A program made the position numbers and the translations under genes. From contig NZ_JAUSUT010000001.1 in NCBI RefSeq assembly GCF_030814215.1, positions 682,001 to 746,000 on the forward strand: DNA of 64,000 bases, given 5' to 3'. Numbering within the stretch: position 1 is the first letter of the stretch; each line of letters opens with the position of its first letter. This document shows positions 46,840-55,177 of this stretch, piece after piece. This DNA comes from Amycolatopsis thermophila (lineage in GTDB: Bacteria; Actinomycetota; Actinomycetes; Mycobacteriales; Pseudonocardiaceae). Under the pieces are notes generated by a model. It was not told where the DNA came from. It searched no databases and saw only the letters and a program-made list of their open reading frames with translations.

Positions 46840-47883
46840 ATGCGCAACCCGTTCCGGCGCCGTCGGACTCCGCCGCCGCGCACCGAACCGGCCGCCGGCC
46901 CCCTGCCGGGCGGCGGGCTGGAACTGCGCGGGCACGGTGCGACCGTGTTCCGGGTGACCACCGTGCCGGCCGCCGACGGTGTGCCCGCTGGGCGCTGGCC
47001 TCCTGTGGCACGGACGGAGTGGCGCTGTGGGACCCGGACCGGATGGGCCGGGCGGGCTACGAACCCCGGCGGCTCACCGGGACACGGGCCTCGGCGCTGG
47101 CAGTGATCCCGGCGGAGCCACCGCTGATCGCGGTCGCGGAGCGGACGCGGTGCGGGTGGTCGACCCGGCGAGCGGCCGGCAGGTGTTCGGGTTCGAGCAG
47201 CCGCCGCATCCGCCGGGCCACGCGGGCGATCAGGTCCACCGGCTGACCGGTGTCCGCTTCGGCGCCACGGCGGGTTTCGCCGCCGCCCGCTTCGGCGGGA
47301 CGCTCGAGCTGTGGGAGCAGGCCGGGGAGACCTGGCGCCGGTGTCCCTCGGGTCCACCGAGGTCATCGCCGCGGCGTTCCGCGAACACCGCGAGTGCGGT
47401 GTGCAGCTGTGGGACCCGCAGCGGCCGACCGCGCTCACCGCTCCGTCCAACCGGCACGGGCCCGCGTTCGGTCTTCCCGAGCCGGGCAGCGCGACGATCA
47501 ACGACCTCACCGGCATCGCCCTCCCCGACGGGCCGGCCCGGATCGTCCGCGCGGCCAACGACGCCCGCGTACTGATCTCGGCGCCGCTCGGCGTCGGCGA
47601 CCTGGTCGACGGGAAACGTGCCGGTGCGGCCCCGCCCCAGGGCGGCACCGGGAACTTCGCCAAGGTGCGCACGGCCGGCGGCGAGATCATCGGCCTGTGG
47701 TTCGCCGGCACCGACCACGCGAGCGACCGGGTCCTGATCGAAACCTGCCTGTTCGGCGAGGACCTCCTGCACCTCATGGGCGGCGAACACCGGGTGGTGC
47801 CCAACACCTACGACGACCGCGGCGGTGCGTTCGTCATGTCCGGCCGCCACCTGGCGCCCGGCGAACGCGGCCTCAGCCGATGA
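46840..47883 (+). pseudogene. Frameshifted beta-propeller-like gene
   Basis: One gene appears spread over three frames. It opens at ATG 46840 (M-R-N-P-F-R-R-R-R). It shifts near 46985 (A-S-C-G-T-D-G-V-A-L-W-D-P), again near 47137 (A-D-A-V-R-V-V-D-P-A-S-G-R) and again near 47335 (C-G-V-Q-L-W-D-P), ending at 47883. Each change is a minus-one shift, so three single-base losses return to the starting frame. The repeating V-x-L-W-D-P/L-E-L-W motifs suggest a WD40-like propeller. The end overlaps the convergent pucD by 11 bp. Sequencing error is possible but would have to occur three times. Confidence 0.75.
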
Positions 47884-50134
47884 TGTGCTCGGGCCGTACC
47901 GGGACCCGCGGCAGGTCCTTGCCCGTCGCGGCGCGGATCGCGGCCACGATCGCCGGTGTCGACGAGATCGTCGGCGGCTCGCCGACCCCGCGCAGGCCGT
48001 AGGGGGCGTTGGGGTCGGCCAGCTCCAGCACGTCGATCGACATCGGGGGCATGTCGAGCACCGTCGGGATCAGGTAGTCGGTGAACGACGGGTTGCGGAT
48101 CTTGCCGTCGCGGGTCTGGATCTCCTCCATCACCGCGAGCCCGAGCCCCTGCGCCGAACCGCCCTGGATCTGGCCCAGCACCGCCTGCGGGTTGAGCGCG
48201 CGGCCGACGTCCTGGGCGCAGTCCAGCGCCACCACCTTCACCAGGCCCAGCTCGACATCCACGTCCACGACCGCCCGGTGGGCCGCGAAACCGTACTGCA
48301 CGTGGGCGTTGCCGGCGCCGGTCTCGGGATCGAGCACCTCGGTGGGCCGGTGCCGCCACTCCACCACCTCGTCGACCACCTCGTCGCCCAGCACGTCGAC
48401 CAGGTCCGCGAGCACACCGTCCCGGGTGGACACGACCTTGCCGCCGACCAGCTCCAGGTCGGGCGCGCCGACGCGCTTGGCCAACGCCGTGCGCACCGCC
48501 AGGCACGCGGCCCGCACCGCTCCCCCGGTCACGTAGGTCTGCCGGGACGCCGACGTGGAACCCGCGTTGCCGATCGAGGTGTCCACCGGCAGGATCGTCA
48601 CGCGCTCCACGCCCAGCTCGGTCCGCACGATCTGCTGCAGCACCGTCACCAGGCCCTGCCCGACCTCGCACGCCGCGGTCTGCACCGTCGCCGCCGCCTC
48701 GTCGCCGACCACGCGCAACTGCACCCGCGCCGTCGAGTAGTCGTCGAAGCCCTCCGAGAAGCAGATGTTCTTGATGCCCACCGCGTAGCCGACGCCACGC
48801 ACGACTCCCTCGCCGTGCGTGGTGTTCGAGACGCCGCCGGGGAGCGTCCGCAGGTCTCGGTCACCCGACGGCGAGACCGGCAGCGGTTTCGCGGCCACCC
48901 GCTGCAGCAACTCCGCGACCGGCGCGGCCGAGTCCACGATCTGCCCGGTCGGCATCCGCGAGCCCTCGCTCATCGCGTTGCGGACGCGCACCTCGACCGG
49001 GTCCAGGCCGCACGCCGCCGCGAGCTTGTCCATTTGCGACTCGTACGCGAACGCGGCCTGCACCGCGCCGAACCCGCGCATCGCACCGCACGGCGGGTTG
49101 TTCGTGTACGCGCCCCAGCAGTCGACCGTCACGTTGTCCACGTCGTACGGCCCGACGCCGAGCGTCGCGGCGTTCGCGACGACCGCGCCCGTGGACGAGG
49201 CGTAGGCGCCGCCGTCGAGGAAGAGCCGCGCCTTGACGTAGACGAGCTTGCCGTCGCGGCCGGCGCCGTGCTCGTAGTACATCTTCGCCGGGTGCCGGTG
49301 CACGTGGCCGTAGAAGGACTCCTCCCGGTTGTAGACCATCTTCACCGGTTTGCCGGTGTGCAGCGCGAGCAGGCACGCGTGGATCTGGATGGACAGGTCC
49401 TCGCGCCCGCCGAACGCGCCGCCGACCCCGCCCAGCGTCAGCCGCACCTTGTCCTCGGGCAGGCCGAGCGCGGCCACGATCTGCCGCTGGTCGACGTGCA
49501 GCCACTGGGTCGCGACGTAGAGGTCGACGCCGCCGTCCTCGGCCGGCACCGCGAGCCCGGACTCGGGCCCCAAGAACGCCTGGTCCTGCATGCCCACCTC
49601 GTACACGCCGGAGACCACCACCTCGGCGGTCGCCGACTGGTCGCCCCGTCGCACCGGGACGTGCCGCACCACGTTGCCGTTCGGGTGCACTTTCGGGGCC
49701 TCACCGCGGACGGCTTCCTCGGCGTCGGTGACGGGTTCGAGGAGCTCGTACTCGACGCGGATGCGCTTCATCGCCCGGCGCGCGGTCTCGGGGTGGTCGG
49801 CGGCCACGAGCGCCACCGGTTCGCCCTGGTAGCGCACGACGTCGACGGCGAGCACGGGCTGGTCGGGGTGTTCGAGCCCGTACCGGTTCACGCCCGGCAC
49901 GTCCTCGTGCGTCAGCACGGCCTCGACGCCCGGCACCTTCAGCGCTTCGGTGATGTCGATGGCCGTGATGCGCGCCGACGGGTGCGGGCTGCGCAGCGTC
50001 ACGCCCCACACCATGTCCTCGTGCCACAGGTCGGAGGAGTACGCGAACTCGCCGCGCACCTTGACGATCCCGTCCGGGCGGCGCGGGCTGCTGCCGATGC
50101 CCTCCGCCGCGGTGACCCGCTCGACCGTGGTCAT
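47873..50134 (-). CDS. pucD: Xanthine dehydrogenase, molybdopterin subunit
   Basis: Molybdenum-cofactor-binding subunit of a three-part xanthine dehydrogenase of the Bacillus PucD type. It is 753 residues long. The first domain starts R-R-P-D-G-I-V-K-V-R-G-E. Moco-binding motifs are G-G-V-G-G-A-F-G-G-R-E-D near 230, A-M-R-G-F-G-A-V-Q near 345, and G-V-G-E-P-P with the catalytic Glu near 720. The ATG at 50134 follows AGGAGG. It is last in the pucC-pucE-deaminase-pucD run, coupled by an ATGA overlap. Confidence 0.93.
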   Translation of the reverse strand: MTTVERVTAAEGIGSSPRRPDGIVKVRGEFAYSSDLWHEDMVWGVTLRSPHPSARITAIDITEALKVPGVEAVLTHEDVPGVNRYGLEHPDQPVLAVDVVRYQGEPVALVAADHPETARRAMKRIRVEYELLEPVTDAEEAVRGEAPKVHPNGNVVRHVPVRRGDQSATAEVVVSGVYEVGMQDQAFLGPESGLAVPAEDGGVDLYVATQWLHVDQRQIVAALGLPEDKVRLTLGGVGGAFGGREDLSIQIHACLLALHTGKPVKMVYNREESFYGHVHRHPAKMYYEHGAGRDGKLVYVKARLFLDGGAYASSTGAVVANAATLGVGPYDVDNVTVDCWGAYTNNPPCGAMRGFGAVQAAFAYESQMDKLAAACGLDPVEVRVRNAMSEGSRMPTGQIVDSAAPVAELLQRVAAKPLPVSPSGDRDLRTLPGGVSNTTHGEGVVRGVGYAVGIKNICFSEGFDDYSTARVQLRVVGDEAAATVQTAACEVGQGLVTVLQQIVRTELGVERVTILPVDTSIGNAGSTSASRQTYVTGGAVRAACLAVRTALAKRVGAPDLELVGGKVVSTRDGVLADLVDVLGDEVVDEVVEWRHRPTEVLDPETGAGNAHVQYGFAAHRAVVDVDVELGLVKVVALDCAQDVGRALNPQAVLGQIQGGSAQGLGLAVMEEIQTRDGKIRNPSFTDYLIPTVLDMPPMSIDVLELADPNAPYGLRGVGEPPTISSTPAIVAAIRAATGKDLPRVPVRPEHIIG

Positions 50135-51465
50135 CGCAACCTCCTGCTCGCCGCGGTCAGTTCGCGAGCGATCGCGGCCTCGTCGCCGGTGCGCAACTCG
50201 CCGTCGGCGACCACCGTGCGGCCGCCGGCGAGCAGCAGGCGAAGCGGTGGCGTCGTGCCGAGCACGAGCGCGGCGACCGGGTCGTCGATCCCCGCGTACC
50301 GCAGGCCGGTCAGGTCCCACACCGCCAGGTCGGCGAGCTTGCCCGGCTCGATCGACCCGAGCTCGCCCGCCCGGCCGAGGCAGCGCGCGCCGCCCATCGT
50401 GCCCATCCACAGCGCCTCCCGGACGGTCAGCGCGGTCGGGCCGCCGCGTTGCCGCGCCTGCAGCAGCGCCTGGTGCAGCTCCTCGCCGAGGCCGCCGGAC
50501 TCGTTGGACGCCGCGCCGTCCACACCGAGCCCGACCGGGGCGCCCGCGTCGAGCAGCTCCCGCACCGGCGCGATACCCGTGCCCAGGCGGCCGTTGGACG
50601 TCGGGCAGTGCGCCGATCCGGTGCGGGTCGTGCCGAGACGGCGGATCGCGGACTGCTCCAGGTGCACGGTGTGCGCGAGCCACACGTCGTCGCCGAGCCA
50701 GCCGAGCTTGTCCGCGTACTCGGCGGGCGTGCAGCCGTTCTCCGCGACGCACTGCTCTTCCTCGTCCAGCGTCTCGGCGAGGTGCGTGTGCAGCCGGACT
50801 CCCTTGCGGCGCGCGAGATCCGCGGCCTCCCGCATCAGCTCCTCGCTGACCGAGAACGGCGAGCACGGCCCGGCGGCGATGCGGATGCGCGCGTTCGGCG
50901 CCGGGTCGTGGTGGGCGTCGATGGCCGCTTCGGTGCCCAGCAACGCGGCTTCGGTGGTTTCGACCAGGTTGTCCGGCGGCAGCCCGCCGTCGGACTCGCC
51001 GCGGTCCATCGAGCCGCGGACGAGGTGCGCGCGGAGACCGATCCGCGTGGCCGCCGCGATCAGGGCCTCGATCTGGTCGCCGCTGTCGCGCGGGAAAACG
51101 TAGTGGTGGTCGGCCACCGTGGTGCAGCCGGTCAGCGCCAGGTGCGCCAGCCCGGCGGACGCGGCGGCGTGCGTGACGTCCGCGTCGAGCCGCCCCCAGA
51201 CCGGGTACAGGTGGACCAGCCACTCGAACAGCGTGGCGTCGGCCGCGAGCCCGCGGGTGGCCCACTGGTAGAGGTGGTGGTGGGTGTTGACCAGTCCGGG
51301 CGTGACGAGGCAGCCGGACGCGTCGACCCGCTCCCCCTCGGCCGTCGCGGGCCCCTCGCCGACCGAGGTGATGGTCTCGCCGTCGACCACCACGTGCCCG
51401 CTCCGGTATTCGCTGCCGTCGCCGTCGACCGTCACGATGGCGGCGCCCTCCAGGATCAGGGTCAT
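50131..51465 (-). CDS. 8-oxoguanine deaminase
   Basis: A 444-residue amidohydrolase of the cytosine-deaminase-like group. N-T-H-H-H-L-Y-Q-W-A-T-R-G near residue 60 is the signature of characterised 8-oxoguanine deaminases, which turn 8-oxoguanine into urate. Other metal ligands are in R-L-H-T-H-L-A-E, W-L-A-H-T-V-H and G-L-G-V-D-G-A-A-S-N-E-S. Lying inside the xanthine dehydrogenase operon with ATGA overlaps on both sides, it would supply urate directly. Plain guanine deaminase or another N-deaminase activity is possible. Confidence 0.88.
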   Translation of the reverse strand: MTLILEGAAIVTVDGDGSEYRSGHVVVDGETITSVGEGPATAEGERVDASGCLVTPGLVNTHHHLYQWATRGLAADATLFEWLVHLYPVWGRLDADVTHAAASAGLAHLALTGCTTVADHHYVFPRDSGDQIEALIAAATRIGLRAHLVRGSMDRGESDGGLPPDNLVETTEAALLGTEAAIDAHHDPAPNARIRIAAGPCSPFSVSEELMREAADLARRKGVRLHTHLAETLDEEEQCVAENGCTPAEYADKLGWLGDDVWLAHTVHLEQSAIRRLGTTRTGSAHCPTSNGRLGTGIAPVRELLDAGAPVGLGVDGAASNESGGLGEELHQALLQARQRGGPTALTVREALWMGTMGGARCLGRAGELGSIEPGKLADLAVWDLTGLRYAGIDDPVAALVLGTTPPLRLLLAGGRTVVADGELRTGDEAAIARELTAASRRLR

Positions 51466-51917
51466 CGGGCCACCGCCCGCACCGCGTCGAGGATCTTCTC
51501 GTAACCCGTGCACCGGCACAGGTTCCCGGCCAGCGCCTCGCGGATCTCCTCGTCACCGGGACGCGGCACCCTGGCGAGCAGGTCGTGCGCGGCGATCACC
51601 AGACCGGGTGTGCAGAACCCGCACTGCACCGCCCCGGCGTCCACAAAGGACTGCTGCACCGGGTCGAGCCGGTCGCCCTCGGCCAGGCCCTCGACCGTGA
51701 CCACCTCGCGCCCCTCCGCCTGCCCGGCCGCCACCAGGCACGAGCACACCGGGGTGCCGTCCAGGTAGACCGTGCAGGAGCCGCATTCGCCCTGCTCACA
51801 GGCGTTCTTCGAGCCGGGCAGGCCGAGGCGTTCGCGCAGCAGGTAGAGCAGGCTCTCGCCCTCCCACACGTCGTCGGCCTCGCGGCGCTCGCCGTTGACC
51901 GTCACGTTCACGCGCAT
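51462..51917 (-). CDS. pucE: Xanthine dehydrogenase, 2Fe-2S subunit
   Basis: A 151-residue electron-transfer subunit with two [2Fe-2S] clusters. The plant-type motif C-E-Q-G-E-C-G-S-C-T-V plus a later Cys (V-C-S-C) is near residues 40-60. The second is C-G-F-C-T-P-G with C-R-C-T-G-Y near 98-137. It overlaps the deaminase by four bases and pucC by ten. Confidence 0.95.
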   Translation of the reverse strand: MRVNVTVNGERREADDVWEGESLLYLLRERLGLPGSKNACEQGECGSCTVYLDGTPVCSCLVAAGQAEGREVVTVEGLAEGDRLDPVQQSFVDAGAVQCGFCTPGLVIAAHDLLARVPRPGDEEIREALAGNLCRCTGYEKILDAVRAVAR

Positions 51918-52777
51918 GTCCGCTCACTTCCCAGGTAGTCCTGCCAGGCCCAGCCGAGGGCCCGCCGCGCGAGCACCGCCAGCGCGTGCCTGCGGTACTC
52001 CGCGGTGCCGCGCACGTCGTCGATCGGTGCGGCCGCCGCCGCGACCAGCTCGCCGAAGTGTCGTTTCACCGAGTCGCGCAGCGGTGCCGGGGCGTCCCAC
52101 GGCAGCTCGCCGGCCAGGAACTCCTCGGCCTCGGTGGCGCGGCGGGGCGTGGGTGCCGCCGAGCCGATCGCCGCGCCGGCCCGGCGCCCCCGCGGATCGA
52201 GCGCGACGGCGAACGAGCACACCGCGATGACCATCGCGTTGCGCGTGCCGACCTTGGCGAACTGCTGCGGCCCGGTGGCGACCGGAAGGTGCACCGCGAC
52301 GATCAGCTCGTCGGGCTCCAGGCTGTGCTTCTTGACGCCGACGTAGAACTCGTCGGCGTCGATGATCCGGGTGCCGCGCACCGACGCGGCCTCGACGCGT
52401 GCACCGGTGGCCAGCAGCACGGGGTGGGTGTCCCCCGCCGGCGAGGCCGCGCCGAGGTTCCCGCCGACCGTGCCGCGGTTGCGGATCTGCGGCGAACCGA
52501 CGGTCCGCGAGGCCATCGCGAGCCCGGGCAGCCGTTCACCCAGCTCGGTGATGAGCCGCGTGTACGACACCCCTGCGCCGAGCCGGACGTCGTCGCCGTC
52601 GGTGGTCCACTCGCCCAGCTCCGCGACGCGGGTCAGGTCCAGCAGGGCGTCCGGACGGCGGTGATCGAAGTTGAGCTCGACCATGACATCCGTGCCGCCG
52701 GCCAGTGGCACCGCGTCCGGGCGCTCCGCCTTCGCGGCGAGCGCTTCGGCGAGCGTCGACGGTCGCAGGAATTCCAT
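51908..52777 (-). CDS. pucC: Xanthine dehydrogenase, FAD subunit
   Basis: A 289-residue FAD-binding subunit of the CoxM/PucC type. L-A-G-G-T-D-V-M-V-E-L near residue 25 and R-N-R-G-T-V-G-G-N-L-G-A-A-S-P-A-G-D near 108 bind FAD. It is first in the operon and divergent from pucR over 100 bp. The ATG at 52777 has little ribosome-site signal. Confidence 0.93.
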   Translation of the reverse strand: MEFLRPSTLAEALAAKAERPDAVPLAGGTDVMVELNFDHRRPDALLDLTRVAELGEWTTDGDDVRLGAGVSYTRLITELGERLPGLAMASRTVGSPQIRNRGTVGGNLGAASPAGDTHPVLLATGARVEAASVRGTRIIDADEFYVGVKKHSLEPDELIVAVHLPVATGPQQFAKVGTRNAMVIAVCSFAVALDPRGRRAGAAIGSAAPTPRRATEAEEFLAGELPWDAPAPLRDSVKRHFGELVAAAAAPIDDVRGTAEYRRHALAVLARRALGWAWQDYLGSERTCA

Positions 52778-52856
52778 GGATAGCAGTAGACGCCCGCGGC
52801 ACGGGCACCGGCAACGGCGGCTCAGTACGAACCGACAGCAGCGGCCCGGCGCGGGT

Positions 52857-52872
52857 TTGTGCTTTCCTACAA
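52857..52872. promoter_or_regulatory. TTGT-n8-ACAA dyad before pucR
   Basis: TTGT (52857-52860) and ACAA (52869-52872) form a dyad just 5 bp before the pucR start, in the 100-bp space shared with the divergent xanthine dehydrogenase operon. It is a weak candidate for a PucR autoregulatory site. The core letters recall the uraD palindrome, which also pairs ACAA with TTGT. Confidence 0.35.
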
Positions 52873-52877
52873 CCCTG

Positions 52878-54332
52878 ATGACGACCGTCAAGACACTGCT
52901 GGAGATTCCGGAACTGCGGTTGCGGTTGCGCACCGGCGCCGGGCTGCTCGGCCGCGAGGTCCGCCGGATCTACGTGACCGAGCTGCCCGACCCGAGCCGG
53001 TACGTCTCGGCGGGCGAGGTCGTCCTGAGCGGGCTGCTGTGGTGGCGACAGCCCGGCGATGCGGAGCCGTTCGTGGCGGCGCTGGCGCGCGCCCGGGTCG
53101 CCGCGCTGGCCGCGTCCGGTGCGGACACCGGAGGGATCCCGCCGGACGTGGTGCACGCGTGCGCGCAGCACCGGATCCCGCTGCTGGAGGTACCGGCCGA
53201 CCTGTCGTTCGCGGTGATCACCGAACGCGTGGTGCTGGAGCTCGCCGCCGCCCGCGGCCGGGAACCGGGCGGCGCTCGCAAGCGCTTGCTGTCGGCGGCC
53301 ACCGAGGACGTCTCGCTGCCCGCGTTGCTGCGGCAGGGCGCGATCGAGCTGGGCGCCCCGTGCTGGGTGCTCTCCGGCACCGGACGGGTGGTCGCGGGAA
53401 CGGCGGAGCCACCGGCGGGCGATCCGGTGTCCCACGTGGTGCCGGGCCGGGAGGTGACCGTGCACGACGGGCGCGCGCTGCTGCCGGTCGGCGGGAGCTT
53501 CACGGTGCCGTGGCTGCTCGCCGTCGGGCATCCCGAACCGGGCGAGCTGGCCGGCGAACTCGCCGACCTGGTGCGGCTCGCCAGGGCGCGGATGGACCAG
53601 GTGCGGCGGATGTCCGGGCGCGCCGCGGAACCGTTGATCCACGCGCTCGCCGAAGGTGGGCCGGTGGCGGAGGCTTACGCCGCGTCCGGGCTGCCGGAGG
53701 ACGCCGAGATCCGGGTGCTGCTGGCCCGTGCTCCGGACGACGGCGCGGGACGGGCGGCGGACGTGCTGGCGGAGGTGCTCGCCGAAGCGCGGCCAGTGGT
53801 CGGGGTGGTCGGCGAGGACGCCTACGCCCTCGTCGCGGGGCCCGGAAACTGGATGCGCGTGGCGGGTGAGGCGCTGACGCGGGTGGACCGCCTGATTTCG
53901 TTGTCGCGGTTCCACTTGGGATCGGGCGGCCCGGCGTCGGTGGACGGCCTGCGCGGCGCGGCGCAGGAAGCCCGGCACGCGGTGGAACTGGCGGCCCGGC
54001 GCGGCGGGCGCATCGAGCTGGTGGCGGGTGAGGACATCGCCGTGCACCAGCTGCTGGCGGCCGGCGCACCGGACGAACTGCGGCGCACCGTCCGGGCACG
54101 GGTGCTGGGCCCGCTGCTCGCCTACGACGCCGCGCAGGGCACCGATCTCGTGCACACCGTGCGGGTCTACCTGGAGTGCTCGAGCTCGCCGACGGTCGCC
54201 GCGCGGGCGCTGCACGTCCACGTCAACACCCTGCGGTACCGGATCGCGCGGGCTTCGGAGCTGCTCGGCGTGGACCTGAACGACTTCGTCACGCAGGTCG
54301 ACGTGTACCTGGCGCTGCTGGTTACCGTCTAA
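52878..54332 (+). CDS. pucR: PucR family purine-catabolism regulator
   Basis: A 484-residue regulator. The N-terminal PucR domain (residues about 1-125) starts V-K-T-L-L-E-I-P-E-L-R-L-R. A middle region follows, then the C-terminal HTH (residues about 430-480) with S-P-T-V-A-A-R-A-L-H-V-H-V-N-T-L-R-Y-R. It is divergent from pucC, as expected for the activator of the purine pathway. The ATG at 52878 lacks a ribosome site and is close to the putative promoter, so the mRNA may be nearly leaderless. Confidence 0.92.
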   Translation: MTTVKTLLEIPELRLRLRTGAGLLGREVRRIYVTELPDPSRYVSAGEVVLSGLLWWRQPGDAEPFVAALARARVAALAASGADTGGIPPDVVHACAQHRIPLLEVPADLSFAVITERVVLELAAARGREPGGARKRLLSAATEDVSLPALLRQGAIELGAPCWVLSGTGRVVAGTAEPPAGDPVSHVVPGREVTVHDGRALLPVGGSFTVPWLLAVGHPEPGELAGELADLVRLARARMDQVRRMSGRAAEPLIHALAEGGPVAEAYAASGLPEDAEIRVLLARAPDDGAGRAADVLAEVLAEARPVVGVVGEDAYALVAGPGNWMRVAGEALTRVDRLISLSRFHLGSGGPASVDGLRGAAQEARHAVELAARRGGRIELVAGEDIAVHQLLAAGAPDELRRTVRARVLGPLLAYDAAQGTDLVHTVRVYLECSSSPTVAARALHVHVNTLRYRIARASELLGVDLNDFVTQVDVYLALLVTV

Positions 54333-54349
54333 CTGGGTTAGCTGGTAAC
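54321..54349. promoter_or_regulatory. 29-bp dyad across the pucR stop codon
   Basis: GTTACC (54321-54326) pairs with GGTAAC (54344-54349), and inside them CTAAC (54329-54333) pairs with GTTAG (54337-54341). Only the two bases between the arms and the 3-bp centre break symmetry. It covers the pucR stop and ends 10 bp before the next gene's start. It may be an operator for that gene or a weak hairpin; four GTTA/TAAC half-sites favour protein binding. Confidence 0.55.
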
Positions 54350-54358
54350 GTCCTGGGC

Positions 54359-55177
54359 GTGGAGCGGATCGAGACGTCGAGCGGAACCGCGCGCTGGTCG
54401 CGAACCGGCTCCGGGTCGCCGGTGGTGCTGATGCACGGCACGCCGTTTTCGTCCTTCGTGTGGCGGGACGTCGCGGCGGCGCTGGCCGGACGGCACGAGG
54501 TGTTCGCGTGGGACATGCCGGGTTACGGGCGGTCCGAGATGCGGGCGGGCCAGGACGTGTCCCTGGCCGCGCAGGCGCTGGTGTTCACGGAGTTGCTGGA
54601 GCACTGGAGCCTGGAGTCGCCGTCGATCGTCGCGCACGACTTCGGCGGCGCGGTCTCGCTGCGGGCGCACCTGCTGCACGGCGCGCGGTACCGGCGGCTC
54701 GCGCTGGTGGACGTCGTGGCGATCGCACCGTGGGGCACGCCGTTCTTCCGGCTGGTGCGCGAAAACGCCGCGGTGTTCGAGCAGCTGCCTGCGCACCTGC
54801 ACGCCGCGCTGGTGCGGGAGCACGTGAGCACGGCGTCCGGACCCGGTCTGCGTCCCCAGGTGCTGGAGCGACTGGTGTCACCGTGGCTCGGGGAGACCGG
54901 GCAGGCGGCGTTCTACCGGCAGATCGCCCAGGCGGACGAGCGTCACACCGACGAGATCTCGCCGCTGCTGGGCAGTCTGGACCTGCCGGTGCAGGTGTGC
55001 TGGGGCGAAGCGGACTCGTGGATCCCCGCCGCGCAGGGCGCGGAATTGGCCGCCCGGATCCCCGGCGCCACCCTGCGGCTGCTGCCCGGCGCGGGACACC
55101 TGGTGCAGGAGGACGCGCCCGCCCCGCTCACCGCCACCCTGCTCGACTTCCTCGGTCAGCCCCAGAAGGTCGCGTAG
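54359..55177 (+). CDS. Alpha/beta hydrolase, haloalkane-dehalogenase-like
   Basis: A 272-residue alpha/beta hydrolase with H-G-T-P-F-S-S near residue 26 and the elbow V-A-H-D-F-G-G-A, where Asp is the nucleophile. The C-terminal G-A-G-H-L-V-Q-E-D-A-P supplies the catalytic His, so the triad is complete. The substrate is unknown. The GTG at 54359 lies 26 bp after pucR. It overlaps the convergent aldolase-like gene by 22 bp. Confidence 0.88.
   Translation: MERIETSSGTARWSRTGSGSPVVLMHGTPFSSFVWRDVAAALAGRHEVFAWDMPGYGRSEMRAGQDVSLAAQALVFTELLEHWSLESPSIVAHDFGGAVSLRAHLLHGARYRRLALVDVVAIAPWGTPFFRLVRENAAVFEQLPAHLHAALVREHVSTASGPGLRPQVLERLVSPWLGETGQAAFYRQIAQADERHTDEISPLLGSLDLPVQVCWGEADSWIPAAQGAELAARIPGATLRLLPGAGHLVQEDAPAPLTATLLDFLGQPQKVA

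Noticed and set aside
47873..51556. A single 1227-residue xanthine dehydrogenase polypeptide
   Set aside because: The part upstream of 50134 is an out-of-frame reading of the deaminase gene; AGGAGG and the family start mark the true N-terminus.
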